DNA of 33,280 nt from Bacteroidales bacterium (lineage in GTDB: Bacteria > Bacteroidota > Bacteroidia > Bacteroidales > P3), in the NCBI GenBank assembly GCA_017545365.1, contig JAFWOP010000045.1, positions 1 to 33,280 on the forward strand, in the 5' to 3' direction. Under the pieces are notes generated by a model. It was not told the DNA's origin. It worked only from the letters and a program-made list of their open reading frames with translations, and did not search any database. Positions 16,406 through 25,430 of this stretch are shown piece after piece. Position 1 is the stretch's first letter. The number at the start of each line of letters is the position of its first letter. Position numbers and translations under genes: made by a program.

Positions 16406-17983
16406 ATGAAAAAGAACTTAGTTTCCCTAATATCCTTAACATTCCTAGTCGGATTGGTTTGCCTCATCTCCTGCAAGAAAGAGGAGACCTTGGCGGACGG
16501 CACCCAGTTCCGTGCCACGATGGAGGGCTGCACCTCGCAAAACGGCAAGACCACCCTCAGCGGCACCGCCCTCAACTGGGTGAGCGGCGACCAGATAGCC
16601 ATCTATGGCACAGCAGGCTGCGGCATCTACAGTGCCACCCCTCAGAGCGATGCCACCTCCGCAGTGTTCGACAACATGAGCGGCACGACGGGCAACGCGC
16701 CTTTCCGCGCCTTCTATCCCGCCACGCTGACCACCGACGGCACAAACATCACCCTGCCCAGGACTCAGACATACGTCGAGGGTTCTATCAACGAGTTCCC
16801 GATGTATGCCGAGAGCAGCAACAACGAGCTTGCCTTTAAGAACCTTTGCGGTGTGCTGAAGCTGCACCTGACCAAGGCTGCCACCAACATCAGCAGTATC
16901 GCCGTCACTGCCTCCAGCCCGATTAACGGCGCGTTCAGCGTCGCATACAACGGCGGCGACCCCTCACTGGGCTATGTGTCGGGCGGCACAAACACCACAC
17001 GTCTCATCTGCCCCACAGCACAGAGTATCGCCGACGGCAAGGACTTCTACCTCTACCTGCCCGAGGGCAGCTACACGGGACTTGAGATAGTGCTGAACAC
17101 CGACGAGGGCGGCTACTGCGTCAAGACCTCCAACACAGCTATCAACGTCACCCGTAGCCGCTACACCCTTGTCACCCTGGGTGGGGACCATCTCACTTTC
17201 ACCATTCCGCAGGCACTGACGGGACTCTTCTCCATCAGTGCCACCGAGCAGGTGCACTTTGCCAAGGGCAACCTTCAGTACCGTGCCAGCACGGGCACAT
17301 GGCGTTTCGCCGAGCACCAGTGGGACTATGTCGGAACACAGACTGCCGATGCCACCGGACATGTTGGAGGGAATGTGAGCGGCAGCGACAACAACGCAGT
17401 TTCCGACACCTACAACGGCTGGATAGACCTGTTTGGCTGGGGCACTGGCAACAATCCCACACTCCTCTCCGTAGATCCTAACCATTATGAGTATTACGGC
17501 ACCTTTACGGACTGGGGCACTGCCATCAGCAGCGGCAATACCACCAACCCGTGGAAGACGCTCTCACAGGTCGAATGGAAGTATGTGATTAGAGACCGCA
17601 CAAGTGCCTCTTCCAAGCGTGGCTTCGGCACGGTGAACGGCGTATACGGACTGTTCCTCCTGCCCGACAGCTGGACCCTGCCGACAGGCCTCACATTCTA
17701 TAATGGCACCTACTTTACGAATTCGTACGACACCGACGAATGGGCAGAGATGGAGGCTGCAGGGGCAGTGTTCCTGCCTGCTGCAGGTCTTCGCGGAATT
17801 GAGAGACCTACGCCCGATGTTACGCAGGTGGGCTACTGGGGCAGATATTGGACATCGACACCACGCGTGGAGGAAGAAAATCACTCATGCTACGTGACCA
17901 TAAATCCGGCCTTTGTTAGCGCGAATTACTCTGGCAATACCGACCGCTGGTTCGGCTACTCGGTACGTCTGGTGCGGAATTAA
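16406..17983 (+). CDS. Surface lipoprotein with a C-terminal Fibrobacter-paralogous-type domain
   Basis: 525 residues. Signal peptide with lipobox LISC, so lipidation at Cys23, followed by KKEE. Residues about 30-270 resemble the fimbrillin/FimA-like fold of Bacteroidales lipoproteins (repeated 'G-LKLHLTKAAT-I' and 'DGKDFYLYLPEGSY' blocks). From about 275, FSISATEQVHFAKGNLQY and, near the end, the pattern 'YWTSTPR... SVRLVRN' are typical of the Fibrobacter succinogenes major paralogous domain. The product is probably exported to the cell surface as an adhesin or fimbrial component. It is co-transcribed with the small protein and followed by a strong terminator. Ligand unknown. Confidence 0.85.
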   Translation: MKKNLVSLISLTFLVGLVCLISCKKEETLADGTQFRATMEGCTSQNGKTTLSGTALNWVSGDQIAIYGTAGCGIYSATPQSDATSAVFDNMSGTTGNAPFRAFYPATLTTDGTNITLPRTQTYVEGSINEFPMYAESSNNELAFKNLCGVLKLHLTKAATNISSIAVTASSPINGAFSVAYNGGDPSLGYVSGGTNTTRLICPTAQSIADGKDFYLYLPEGSYTGLEIVLNTDEGGYCVKTSNTAINVTRSRYTLVTLGGDHLTFTIPQALTGLFSISATEQVHFAKGNLQYRASTGTWRFAEHQWDYVGTQTADATGHVGGNVSGSDNNAVSDTYNGWIDLFGWGTGNNPTLLSVDPNHYEYYGTFTDWGTAISSGNTTNPWKTLSQVEWKYVIRDRTSASSKRGFGTVNGVYGLFLLPDSWTLPTGLTFYNGTYFTNSYDTDEWAEMEAAGAVFLPAAGLRGIERPTPDVTQVGYWGRYWTSTPRVEEENHSCYVTINPAFVSANYSGNTDRWFGYSVRLVRN

Positions 17984-18026
17984 TCAACCTCTAGTTGCGG
18001 GCGGGAATGCCCACATACTATGATGA

Positions 18027-18066
18027 GAATCCCTGCACTTGGTGCAGGGATTCTTTTTATTTTTTC
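18027..18066 (+). terminator. Rho-independent terminator after the lipoprotein gene
   Basis: Perfect 12-bp stem GAATCCCTGCAC / GTGCAGGGATTC (18027-18038 and 18042-18053) with a 3-nt loop, followed by TTTTTATTTTTTC-like T-rich sequence, 44 bp after the stop codon. Confidence 0.93.
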
Positions 18067-18109
18067 AATGCTCTGCCTACGGAATAATAGGGTATGTAAA
18101 AGGCGGAGA

Positions 18110-18877
18110 CTACCTAGGGAAGATGCCGAAAACGGCGGCACCACTGCCGGTCATGGAGGCGTAGAGGGCTCCACGGTGGTACAAATCCTCTTTCAGGGCT
18201 GCGATGGCGGGGTGTGCGGGGAATACCGAGGATTCAAAATCGTTGACAATAAGGGCACGCCAGTCTTCGATGGGACAACATACGGCTTGCCGCAGGTCGG
18301 GACGGTCGCCTCCTCGTAGGTGCAGTCCGGCGTATGCCTCGCGAGTGCTGACATGCTCGGCAGGGGGGATTTCGACCACGATGCGATAGGGCGTGAGGTC
18401 GAGGTCAATGGGTTCCAACTGGTCGCCGATGCCGGTGGCGTAGGCGGATCGGTTTTGGATGAAGAAGGCGCAGTCGGCACCCAGACGGGCGGCACGTTGC
18501 TCGAGGCCACCGACAGAAAGGTCTAGCGAGAACATCTCGTTGAGCATCTTAAGCGTAAAGGCAGCATCGCTGCTGCCACCACCGAGGCCGGCACCGAAGG
18601 GGATGTGCTTGGTGAGGCGGATGGTGACGGGCGGGATGCCGAACTCGTCGTGCAACAGGCGGTAGGCACGGATGCAGAGGTTGTCGTCGGGGGCATTGTC
18701 GAGGACGAACCCGTCCTGGTGCATGGTGGTATGTGGGTTCGTCGTGGGTTCGATGACCAGCTCGTCACAGAAGGAATGGACTGGAAGAAAGAGGGTCTGG
18801 AGATCGTGATAGCCGTCGGGCCGCTTGCCGACGACGTGGAGACCTAGGTTGATTTTGCAGTTGGGAGATGATTTCAT
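18110..18877 (-). CDS. ispE: 4-diphosphocytidyl-2-C-methyl-D-erythritol kinase
   Basis: GHMP-family kinase that phosphorylates the 2-hydroxyl of CDP-methylerythritol in the MEP route to isoprenoids. The start at 18877 (MKSSPNCKINLGLHV) gives 255 residues and the family-typical opening with Lys8; the frame is open 21 codons further up, but that extension is low-complexity and reads out of a Pro/Ser-rich repeat. The ATP loop PFGAGLGGGSSDAA lies at 93-106, the catalytic Asp in LGADCAFF (Asp135), and the third GHMP motif TGSGAAVFGIF closes the protein. phoH lies upstream on the same strand. Confidence 0.95.
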   Translation of the reverse strand: MKSSPNCKINLGLHVVGKRPDGYHDLQTLFLPVHSFCDELVIEPTTNPHTTMHQDGFVLDNAPDDNLCIRAYRLLHDEFGIPPVTIRLTKHIPFGAGLGGGSSDAAFTLKMLNEMFSLDLSVGGLEQRAARLGADCAFFIQNRSAYATGIGDQLEPIDLDLTPYRIVVEIPPAEHVSTREAYAGLHLRGGDRPDLRQAVCCPIEDWRALIVNDFESSVFPAHPAIAALKEDLYHRGALYASMTGSGAAVFGIFPR

Positions 18878-18928
18878 GGGGATTATGGGGTTAATGGGGT
18901 GGGTGGATGGACTTGATGGGGAGTATAC

Positions 18929-18988
18929 ATACCCCGCCACTTCGTGGCACCCCTCTAAAGAGGATTACGGAAGTCCTGTGGACTTACG
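18929..18988. repeat. REP-like repeat that forms the 3' end of phoH
   Basis: Three adjacent palindromes: GCCAC-TTC-GTGGC (18936-18948), CCTCTAAAGAGG (18952-18963) and AAGTCC-TGT-GGACTT (18971-18985). The last codons and stop of phoH lie inside it. The sequence has the look of a dispersed Bacteroidales intergenic element. Confidence 0.65.
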
Positions 18989-19962
18989 TGGCGGGAGCCG
19001 TCGGCAGGTTCTTCAGCCATACGGTCGTAGGCACGTATTATCTTTGTAACTAGCTTATGCCGTATTACATCGCTGTTGTCTAGCCGGATGATGCTAATGC
19101 CGTCGATGCCGTCGAGTATGCGTGTGGCCTGTACGAGCCCCGACTGCTGGTGGCGGGGGAGGTCGATTTGGGTGATGTCGCCCGTGACGACGAACTTGGC
19201 GTTGCGGCCCATGCGGGTGAGGAACATCTTGAGCTGGGCGGAGGTGGCATTCTGCGCCTCGTCGAGGATGACGAAGGCGTTGTCGAGGGTGCGGCCACGC
19301 ATGAAGGCGAGGGGTGCAATTTCGATGGTGTTGTCCTCCCAGTAGCTGAGCAGTTTCTGCTGGGGTATCATGTCGCGCAAGGCGTCGTAGAGGGGCTGCA
19401 GGTAGGGGTCGAGTTTGTCGCGCAGGTCGCCGGGGAGGAAGCCGAGGTTTTCGCCTGCTTCGACGGCGGGGCGGGTGAGGATGATGCGACGTATCTCCTT
19501 GTTCTTGAGGGCACGGACGGCAAGGGCGACGGCAGTGTAGGTCTTGCCGGTGCCGGCAGGGCCGATGGCGAAGACCATGTCGTTTGCCTTCACGGCTTCC
19601 ACCAGCCGTTTCTGATTGGGGGTGCGGGCCTTGACCAACAAGCCGTTGCGGCCATGCACAAGGATTTCCTCGTTGGTCTCGGCCTCAGGCGTGGAACCGC
19701 CGCTTTCGAATATCTGCATGATGACGTTCTCGTTCAGCCGACCCACCTTGTCGTAATAGGTCTTCATGGCCTGCAGCTTGCCGTCGAAATGGTCGATATC
19801 CCCGGCGCTGCCCACCACTTTCAACATCTCGCCGCGGGCAATAAGTTTCAGTTTGGGGAAGAGGATTCTGACGAAGTCGAGAATCTTGTCGTTATCGCCC
19901 CAAAACCGTGTGTAATCAATCTCTTCAAGCGAGAAAATCTTCTCTGTTATCGGTTCTTCCAT
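18955..19962 (-). CDS. PhoH-family ATPase
   Basis: 335 residues from the start at 19962 (MEEPITEKIF). The protein has an N-terminal KH-like region (about 30-90) and a P-loop ATPase/helicase-like domain: GPAGTGKTYTA at 134-144, LTRPAVEAGE-LGFLPGDL after it, and Walker B VILDEAQNAT at about 228-237. The family acts on RNA in stress and translation-linked processes; the bacterial role is not settled. The upstream frame (MILFLYFCS) would read through the promoter boxes and is rejected. The last ten or so codons (SPQDFRNPL and stop) lie inside a REP-like repeat, so the native C-terminus may have been replaced. Confidence 0.93.
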   Translation of the reverse strand: MEEPITEKIFSLEEIDYTRFWGDNDKILDFVRILFPKLKLIARGEMLKVVGSAGDIDHFDGKLQAMKTYYDKVGRLNENVIMQIFESGGSTPEAETNEEILVHGRNGLLVKARTPNQKRLVEAVKANDMVFAIGPAGTGKTYTAVALAVRALKNKEIRRIILTRPAVEAGENLGFLPGDLRDKLDPYLQPLYDALRDMIPQQKLLSYWEDNTIEIAPLAFMRGRTLDNAFVILDEAQNATSAQLKMFLTRMGRNAKFVVTGDITQIDLPRHQQSGLVQATRILDGIDGISIIRLDNSDVIRHKLVTKIIRAYDRMAEEPADGSRHVSPQDFRNPL

Positions 19963-19966
19963 GCTG

Positions 19967-19982
19967 CAAAAATACAAAAATA
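19967..19982 (-). promoter_or_regulatory. Two adjoining -7 boxes ahead of phoH
   Basis: TATTTTTG occurs twice without a gap on the minus strand (19982-19975 and 19974-19967), only 4 to 12 bp upstream of the phoH ATG. Start of transcription would fall at or within a few bases of the start codon, so the transcript may be leaderless or nearly so. Confidence 0.5.
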
Positions 19983-20016
19983 ATATCAATCAGAACGATA
20001 TTTAAAAAAAAATGCG

Positions 20017-20024
20017 TATTTTTG
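20017..20024 (+). promoter_or_regulatory. -7 promoter box of the ROK kinase operon
   Basis: TATTTTTG on the plus strand, 75 bp upstream of the ROK kinase start and divergent from the phoH boxes. The -33 position is AT rich without a clear TTTG. Confidence 0.55.
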
Positions 20025-20099
20025 TAGTCTCGGAAACAGCCCTGACGAGGTGCTGCAACCGTGCTATTTTGCTATAAAACATATAAAAACACTTATATT

Positions 20100-21104
20100 A
20101 TGCAGAACACATACGCAATTGGAATTGATGTCGGAGGCACCAACACCGACATGGGACTGGTAAGAGATGATGCCACCATCGTGGCACGGCGCAGCCTGCC
20201 CACGGGCAACTATACCCAGCTGGAGCCTTATATCCACGACATCATGAATGAGATTACGGCCCTCGTCGCCAAGGGCGACCCGGAAAAGGGGGTGGACTCT
20301 ATAGCCCTTGAAGAGCTGACCGGCATCGGCGTCGGAGCCCCCAACGGCAATTTCTACACCGGATGTGTGGAGTGGGCGCCCAACCTGCCCATCAAGGGTC
20401 TGCTGAAGTTCGAAGAGGAGTTCCATAAGTATGTCTCCTGCCCTGTGGTGCTGAGCAACGACGCCAACGCCGCAGCCTTTGGCGAGTATGTGTATGGCGG
20501 AGCGCGCGGCATGGACCACTTTGTGATGATTACCCTTGGCACCGGCGTAGGCAGCGGCATCGTGGTGGACGGCAAGCTGGTGCACGGCTATACCGGCACA
20601 GCAGGCGAACTGGGCCACAATATCCTCATCCCCAACGGTAGGCAGTGCAGCTGTGGCCGCAAGGGATGCCTGGAGGCCTACACTTCGGCCCGTGGCATCG
20701 TGCAGACCTACGTGGAACTGCGCAAAGAGAAAGGCACTCCTGCCGATGCCGCACAGCATAAGGGGTGGATTGGTGCCGAGGTGCCCGACAAGGAGGTCAC
20801 CAGCAAACTGATTGGCGACGCAGCCAACGCAGGCGACCCCTTGGCCAAAGAGACCTACGCCCAGGTGGGCGAATGGCTGGGGCTGGCATGTGCCAATGCC
20901 TGCACCTTTTCCGCACCCCAAGCCATATTCCTGATGGGCGGCCCCACGTTGGTGGGCGCACCGCTACTCGAGCCGCTGAAGCAATCCTTCGAGGCCAACC
21001 TCCTGAACATCTACAAAGGGCACGTCGACATCCGCATGTCGCAGCTCAAAGCCAACGAAGTGGCCATCCTCGGTGCCGCAGCACTTGTTGAATTGAGAAA
21101 ATAA
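20100..21104 (+). CDS. ROK-family sugar kinase (glucokinase-like)
   Basis: 334 residues from the ATG at 20100 (MQNTYAIGIDVGGTNTDMG); the longer frame starts inside the promoter/leader and is rejected. Visible motifs: phosphate loop DVGGTNTD at 10-17, catalytic Asp121 in LSNDANAAAFGEY, ITLGTGVGSG at 144-153, His173 in GELGHN and the ROK zinc motif CSCGRKGCLE at 183-192. The protein probably phosphorylates glucose or a related hexose with ATP in the cytoplasm. The GH92 mannosidase 65 bp downstream suggests mannose as another possible substrate. First gene of a long plus-strand run. Confidence 0.92.
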   Translation: MQNTYAIGIDVGGTNTDMGLVRDDATIVARRSLPTGNYTQLEPYIHDIMNEITALVAKGDPEKGVDSIALEELTGIGVGAPNGNFYTGCVEWAPNLPIKGLLKFEEEFHKYVSCPVVLSNDANAAAFGEYVYGGARGMDHFVMITLGTGVGSGIVVDGKLVHGYTGTAGELGHNILIPNGRQCSCGRKGCLEAYTSARGIVQTYVELRKEKGTPADAAQHKGWIGAEVPDKEVTSKLIGDAANAGDPLAKETYAQVGEWLGLACANACTFSAPQAIFLMGGPTLVGAPLLEPLKQSFEANLLNIYKGHVDIRMSQLKANEVAILGAAALVELRK

Positions 21105-21108
21105 AGTA

Positions 21109-21162
21109 CTAGAAATACTAGAAAATCTAGAAATACTAGTAATCCCTGAAAGCCTAGAAAAG
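21109..21162. repeat. 9-bp tandem array CTAGAAAnn, six units
   Basis: Units in register: CTAGAAATA, CTAGAAAAT, CTAGAAATA, CTAGTAATC, CCTGAAAGC, CTAGAAAAG. The array fills the 65-bp gap between the ROK kinase stop and the GH92 start, leaving only a few bases for a ribosome binding site. Confidence 0.8.
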
Positions 21163-21169
21163 AAAAAAC

Positions 21170-24079
21170 ATGAAACACATCCTATTAGTCCTTTGTGCCA
21201 GCCTCCTGCTAGCCTCCTGCGGCAACGGGCTGACCCGATATGTCAACCCCTTAGTCGGCACCGACTTTCATGGTCACACCTATCCCGGAGCCATCGCCCC
21301 CTTCGGACAGATACAGCCCGGCCCCGACACCCGGCTGGAAGGCTGGGACGGCTGCAGCGCTTACCACTACAGCGACGACACAGTGTACGGCTTCAGCCAC
21401 ACCCACCTCAACGGCACCGGCTGCGAGGACTATGGCGATGTGCTGCTTATGCCCGTTATGGCCGAAGGTTCCGACTGGCATTTCACGCCACAGATGCCCC
21501 AGTCCGAGTATTGCTCCATCTTCTCCCACCGCAGCGAGAAAGCCACGCCCGGCTACTACCGCGTGGTGCTGGACCGCAACCGCGTGATGGTGGAACTGAC
21601 AGCCACCGAGCGCATCGCCGGCCACCGCTACTCCTTCCCCCGCAATGGGAAGAAGGGCTTCGTGATTGACCTGCGCCACCGCGACAAAGTGCTGTCGGCA
21701 GGGTTTGAAAAGCAAGGCAGCGACGGCACCATCTGCGGATGGCGCGAGAGCGATGCCTGGAACCCCCACCAGAAATGCTATTTCGCCCTGCGCTGCAACG
21801 TGCCTGTCGAAGAGGTGCGCTACTTCGACCAAGGGCAGAAAGCCTTGGTGGTGCTGCCCGACGACTGCAATCAGGCCGAAGTGTATGTGGCCATCTCTGG
21901 CGTGGACTGCGAAGGGGCGCGCCGCAACCTCGCCACACGCGAAGAGAAGGACTTCGACGCCTTGCGTTCCGAGTCGCACCAGCGTTGGGAGCAGACCCTC
22001 GCAAAAATCGAAGTGGAAGGAGGCAACCGCACCGAGAAGCAGAACTTCTACACCGCACTCTACCACTGCTACACCTCGCCCTACCTGTGGAGCGACGTCG
22101 ACGGCCGCTACCGCGCCATGAACGACACCATATACACCTCCAAGGACCCCATCTACACCGTCTTCTCACTGTGGGACACCTACCGCACCCTCCACCCGCT
22201 GATGACCATCATCGAGCCGCAAATCACCGAAGACTGGATACGCACCATGCTCAACCACTTCGAGACCGGCGGCGAGCTGACCATGTGGGAACTGGCAGCC
22301 CATGAGACCCACTGCATGATAGGCTACCACGCCTGCCCCGTGATACTGGCAGCCCAAACTGCGGGAATTCTTGACAGTTGGACCGACCACCAACGCCTCG
22401 CCCTGCTGGAAGCTATGATTGCCACCTCCAACCGCTCCGACGCACACCTCGCCTATGCCGCGCAGGGCTACCTGGACAGCAAACTGGACAACGAGTCTGT
22501 GTCGAAAACCCTCGAATACGCCTACGACGACTGGTGCATAGCCCGCTATGCACAAATAGAGATGATGCGCGGAGTGTTCAAACCCGACACCATGGCAACC
22601 TACCGCCATCTGCAAGAGGTCTACAACACCTATATGCGCCGTGCCCAGTCGTGGCAGAACATCATGGACGAGAACGGCTTTATGCACGCCCGCCGCAACG
22701 GCGGCTTCGTCACCCCCTTCAACCCTACCGAGGTGAACAACCACTTCACCGAGGCTAACAGCTGGCAGTACAGCACCTACGTGCCACACGATGTGGCAGG
22801 TTGGATTGCACAGATGGGCGGCAAGCAAAAAGCTGAGACCTTCCTCGACTCGCTCTTCAACACCAGCAGCGCGACCAGCGGCCGCGACCAGAGCGACATC
22901 ACCGGCATGATCGGCCAGTACGCCCACGGCAACGAACCCTCGCACCACGTCGCCTACCTCTATGCCTACACTGGTGCCGCCGACAAGCTGGACGAGGTGG
23001 TGCACCGCATCCTCCACGAGCTCTACACCCCCGACCCCGACGGCCTCTGCGGCAACGAGGACTGCGGGCAGATGAGCGCCTGGTATGTGATGAGCGCCAT
23101 AGGCTTCTACCCCCTGTGCCCCGGCAGCGGCGAATATGTCACCGTCACCCCCCTGTTCGACCGCGTGACCATCCACCGCGAGGGCTCTGAAGACTTGGTT
23201 ATCGACCGCAAGCAGTGGCAGGCAGGCAGATTCTGGGACACCCGACAGTTCTACGATGAAAGCCAGCTGCAGTTCCCGCAAGAGCTGCGCACCACCCCTG
23301 CCCCCTACTTCAACGACTGGCAGATTAGCTTCACCGACTCGGCACTGGTGTCGCTGACATCACGCAGCCTCCCCAACGGCGCAGCCACCCGCATCTACTA
23401 CACACTCAACGGCTCCACGCCCGACACCCACGCCATCCCCTACACCCATCCGTTCTACATCAAGAACGACATCACCCTCAAGGCCGTGGCCTACAGCCCC
23501 GACGGCGGCTACAGCCAGGTGGTGGAACAAAACCGCAAACGCTTCATCGCCGACAAGAAGCTCACCTACGTCACCCGCCCCGAACCGCAATACTCCGAGA
23601 ACGGCCCCCAAGGCCTCATCGACCGCCTCTACGGCACCCCCAACTACCGCATCGGCGGCTGGCAGGGCTGGACGGGCGACATGGAGGTGGTCGTCGACCT
23701 GCTGCAGCCCCGTTCGCTGGTGAGCGTGGGCGTCGACTGCCTGGACAACATGCGCAGCTGGATATTCTTCCCCACCAAAGTGGAGGTGAGCATCTCCAAC
23801 GACGGCAAGACCTTCGTCCCCTGGGCCTCGGTCGAAAACAAAGAATACGAAGCCGTGCGCGAACGGCAGGAAGAGAGCGTGCAGCACACCTTCACCTGCC
23901 ACGGCGGCTACACCACCACCCGCTACGTCAAAATCAAAGCCACCAACTACGGCAAGATGCCCGACTGGCACATCAGCGCCGGAGAACAGGCATGGCTCTT
24001 CGTCGACGAAATAGAGATAGGCTCCTATATGCCCACCTTCATCACCTCCGCAGGGCTTTCGCCCGAAGTAGGCGAATAA
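21170..24079 (+). CDS. GH92 alpha-mannosidase lipoprotein
   Basis: 969 residues. Lipobox LLASC, so lipidation at Cys17 and probable anchoring at the outer membrane or cell surface. GH92 enzymes are calcium-dependent exo-alpha-mannosidases. The N-terminal beta domain starts VNPLVGTDFHGHTYPGA (25-41); the catalytic domain holds the family blocks SLWDTYRTLHPL (333-344), TEANSWQY (527-534, Glu528 as likely acid), GNEPSHH (587-593) and CGNEDCGQMSAWYV (627-640). The tail (about 740-960) carries a chitobiase-like strand region and a discoidin-like module (IGGWQGWTGDMEVVVDL). Linked to the ROK kinase upstream. Substrate linkage cannot be predicted. Confidence 0.95.
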   Translation: MKHILLVLCASLLLASCGNGLTRYVNPLVGTDFHGHTYPGAIAPFGQIQPGPDTRLEGWDGCSAYHYSDDTVYGFSHTHLNGTGCEDYGDVLLMPVMAEGSDWHFTPQMPQSEYCSIFSHRSEKATPGYYRVVLDRNRVMVELTATERIAGHRYSFPRNGKKGFVIDLRHRDKVLSAGFEKQGSDGTICGWRESDAWNPHQKCYFALRCNVPVEEVRYFDQGQKALVVLPDDCNQAEVYVAISGVDCEGARRNLATREEKDFDALRSESHQRWEQTLAKIEVEGGNRTEKQNFYTALYHCYTSPYLWSDVDGRYRAMNDTIYTSKDPIYTVFSLWDTYRTLHPLMTIIEPQITEDWIRTMLNHFETGGELTMWELAAHETHCMIGYHACPVILAAQTAGILDSWTDHQRLALLEAMIATSNRSDAHLAYAAQGYLDSKLDNESVSKTLEYAYDDWCIARYAQIEMMRGVFKPDTMATYRHLQEVYNTYMRRAQSWQNIMDENGFMHARRNGGFVTPFNPTEVNNHFTEANSWQYSTYVPHDVAGWIAQMGGKQKAETFLDSLFNTSSATSGRDQSDITGMIGQYAHGNEPSHHVAYLYAYTGAADKLDEVVHRILHELYTPDPDGLCGNEDCGQMSAWYVMSAIGFYPLCPGSGEYVTVTPLFDRVTIHREGSEDLVIDRKQWQAGRFWDTRQFYDESQLQFPQELRTTPAPYFNDWQISFTDSALVSLTSRSLPNGAATRIYYTLNGSTPDTHAIPYTHPFYIKNDITLKAVAYSPDGGYSQVVEQNRKRFIADKKLTYVTRPEPQYSENGPQGLIDRLYGTPNYRIGGWQGWTGDMEVVVDLLQPRSLVSVGVDCLDNMRSWIFFPTKVEVSISNDGKTFVPWASVENKEYEAVRERQEESVQHTFTCHGGYTTTRYVKIKATNYGKMPDWHISAGEQAWLFVDEIEIGSYMPTFITSAGLSPEVGE

Positions 24080-24136
24080 CAGGAACGCCTCAAGTACTTT
24101 TTTAGTAGCACCTAACCTATAAAACACTTATACACT

Positions 24137-24376
24137 ATGAAGAAAACACTTGTAACACTACTACTCGCCCTTACCAGCCTGTCCTTGGCCTCATGCGGAT
24201 CAAAGGACTGCCGCTGCTACGAACTTTCGGGGTCGCATTGGACAGGGCCGCACACCACCATGACCGCGGCCGGTACCCGTTGTGCCGACCTCAACAGCCG
24301 GACGCTCAAATGCAACGAGATGGAAGAGCCCATCATCAACCCCGACGACATCGGTGTCGACAACAAAAAGAAATAA
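24137..24376 (+). CDS. Small lipoprotein of unknown function
   Basis: 79 residues. Signal peptide with lipobox SLASC, lipidation at Cys20. The mature part has three further cysteines (CRC near 25-27, ADLNSR-TLKC) and an acidic, then lysine-rich end (DNKKK). No family is recognised. It lies between the GH92 gene and tsaD (57 bp after and 10 bp before), so co-transcription is likely. The clean signal peptide, lipobox and spacing support a real gene. Confidence 0.7.
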   Translation: MKKTLVTLLLALTSLSLASCGSKDCRCYELSGSHWTGPHTTMTAAGTRCADLNSRTLKCNEMEEPIINPDDIGVDNKKK

Positions 24377-24386
24377 CACACCCGGC

Positions 24387-25415
24387 ATGTCAACACCAAT
24401 ACATGACAATGCGTTGCTGCTTGCCATCGAGTCGTCATGCGACGACACCTCGGCGGCGGTGCTGCGGGGTGACCGTCTGCTTTCCAACGTCACCGCCTCG
24501 CAGAAGGTGCATGAGCAGTATGGCGGCGTGGTGCCGGAGCTGGCCTCCCGCGCCCATCAGCAGAACATCGTCCCGGTGGTGGACGGCGCCCTCCGGCAGG
24601 CGGGGGTGACGCGCGACGACATCGAAGCCGTCGCCTTCACCCGTGGGCCCGGCCTCCTGGGCTCGCTCATGGTGGGCGTGAGCTTCGCCAAGGGCTTCGC
24701 ACAAGCCCGCGGCATCCCCCTCGTCGAGGTCAACCACCTCCAGGCACATGTGCTGAGCCATTTTATTAAGAAAGACGACACCACCGAGGTGCCGCGGTTT
24801 CCCTTTGTATGCCTGCTGGTATCGGGTGGCCACACCCAGATACTGCTCCTGCGCAGCTATTTCGACATCGAGATACTGGGGCAGACCATCGACGACGCCG
24901 CGGGCGAGGCCATCGACAAGGCCGCCAAAATCATGGACTTGGGCTACCCCGGCGGCCCCATCATCGACCGTCTGGCCAAGGACGGCAACCCCGATGCCTA
25001 CCACTTCGCCACGCCCCATATTCCGGGGTTCGACTACAGCTTCAGCGGCATCAAGACCTCCTTCCTCTATTTCCTGCGCGACCGTCTGGCCGAAGACTCC
25101 GCCTATATCGACAACCACAAGGCCGACCTGTGTGCCTCCATACAGAAATGCATCGTCGGCTTCCTCATCAAGAAACTGGAGATGGCCGTGAAGCAATGCG
25201 GCATCCGTCAGATAGCCGTCGCGGGCGGCGTGTCGGCCAACAGCCTCCTCCGCAGCGAGATGGTTAAACTCGGCCAACGCCACCGCTGGAAGGTCTTCGT
25301 CCCCGATATGCCTTTCTGCACCGACAATGCCGCCATGGTGGGCATTGCCGGCTATTTCAAATACCTCAACGGCGAGTTTGCCGACATTTCCCTGCCGCCC
25401 TACGCTCGCCAATAA
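24387..25415 (+). CDS. tsaD: tRNA N6-adenosine threonylcarbamoyltransferase
   Basis: 342 residues from the ATG at 24387; the longer frame overlaps the small lipoprotein gene and has a Ser/Thr-rich, unlikely extension. TsaD, with TsaB and TsaE, transfers threonylcarbamoyl to A37 of ANN-decoding tRNAs (t6A). The start LLAIESSCDDTSAAV is the family hallmark; EVNHLQAHVLSH at 114-125 provides the metal ligands His117 and His121; VSGGHTQILL, FDYSFSGIKTS, AVAGGVSANSLLR and the C-terminal CTDNAAMVG follow in order. Complete and normal. porP follows after 15 bp. Confidence 0.97.
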   Translation: MSTPIHDNALLLAIESSCDDTSAAVLRGDRLLSNVTASQKVHEQYGGVVPELASRAHQQNIVPVVDGALRQAGVTRDDIEAVAFTRGPGLLGSLMVGVSFAKGFAQARGIPLVEVNHLQAHVLSHFIKKDDTTEVPRFPFVCLLVSGGHTQILLLRSYFDIEILGQTIDDAAGEAIDKAAKIMDLGYPGGPIIDRLAKDGNPDAYHFATPHIPGFDYSFSGIKTSFLYFLRDRLAEDSAYIDNHKADLCASIQKCIVGFLIKKLEMAVKQCGIRQIAVAGGVSANSLLRSEMVKLGQRHRWKVFVPDMPFCTDNAAMVGIAGYFKYLNGEFADISLPPYARQ

Positions 25416-25430
25416 TCCTCACACACCACG

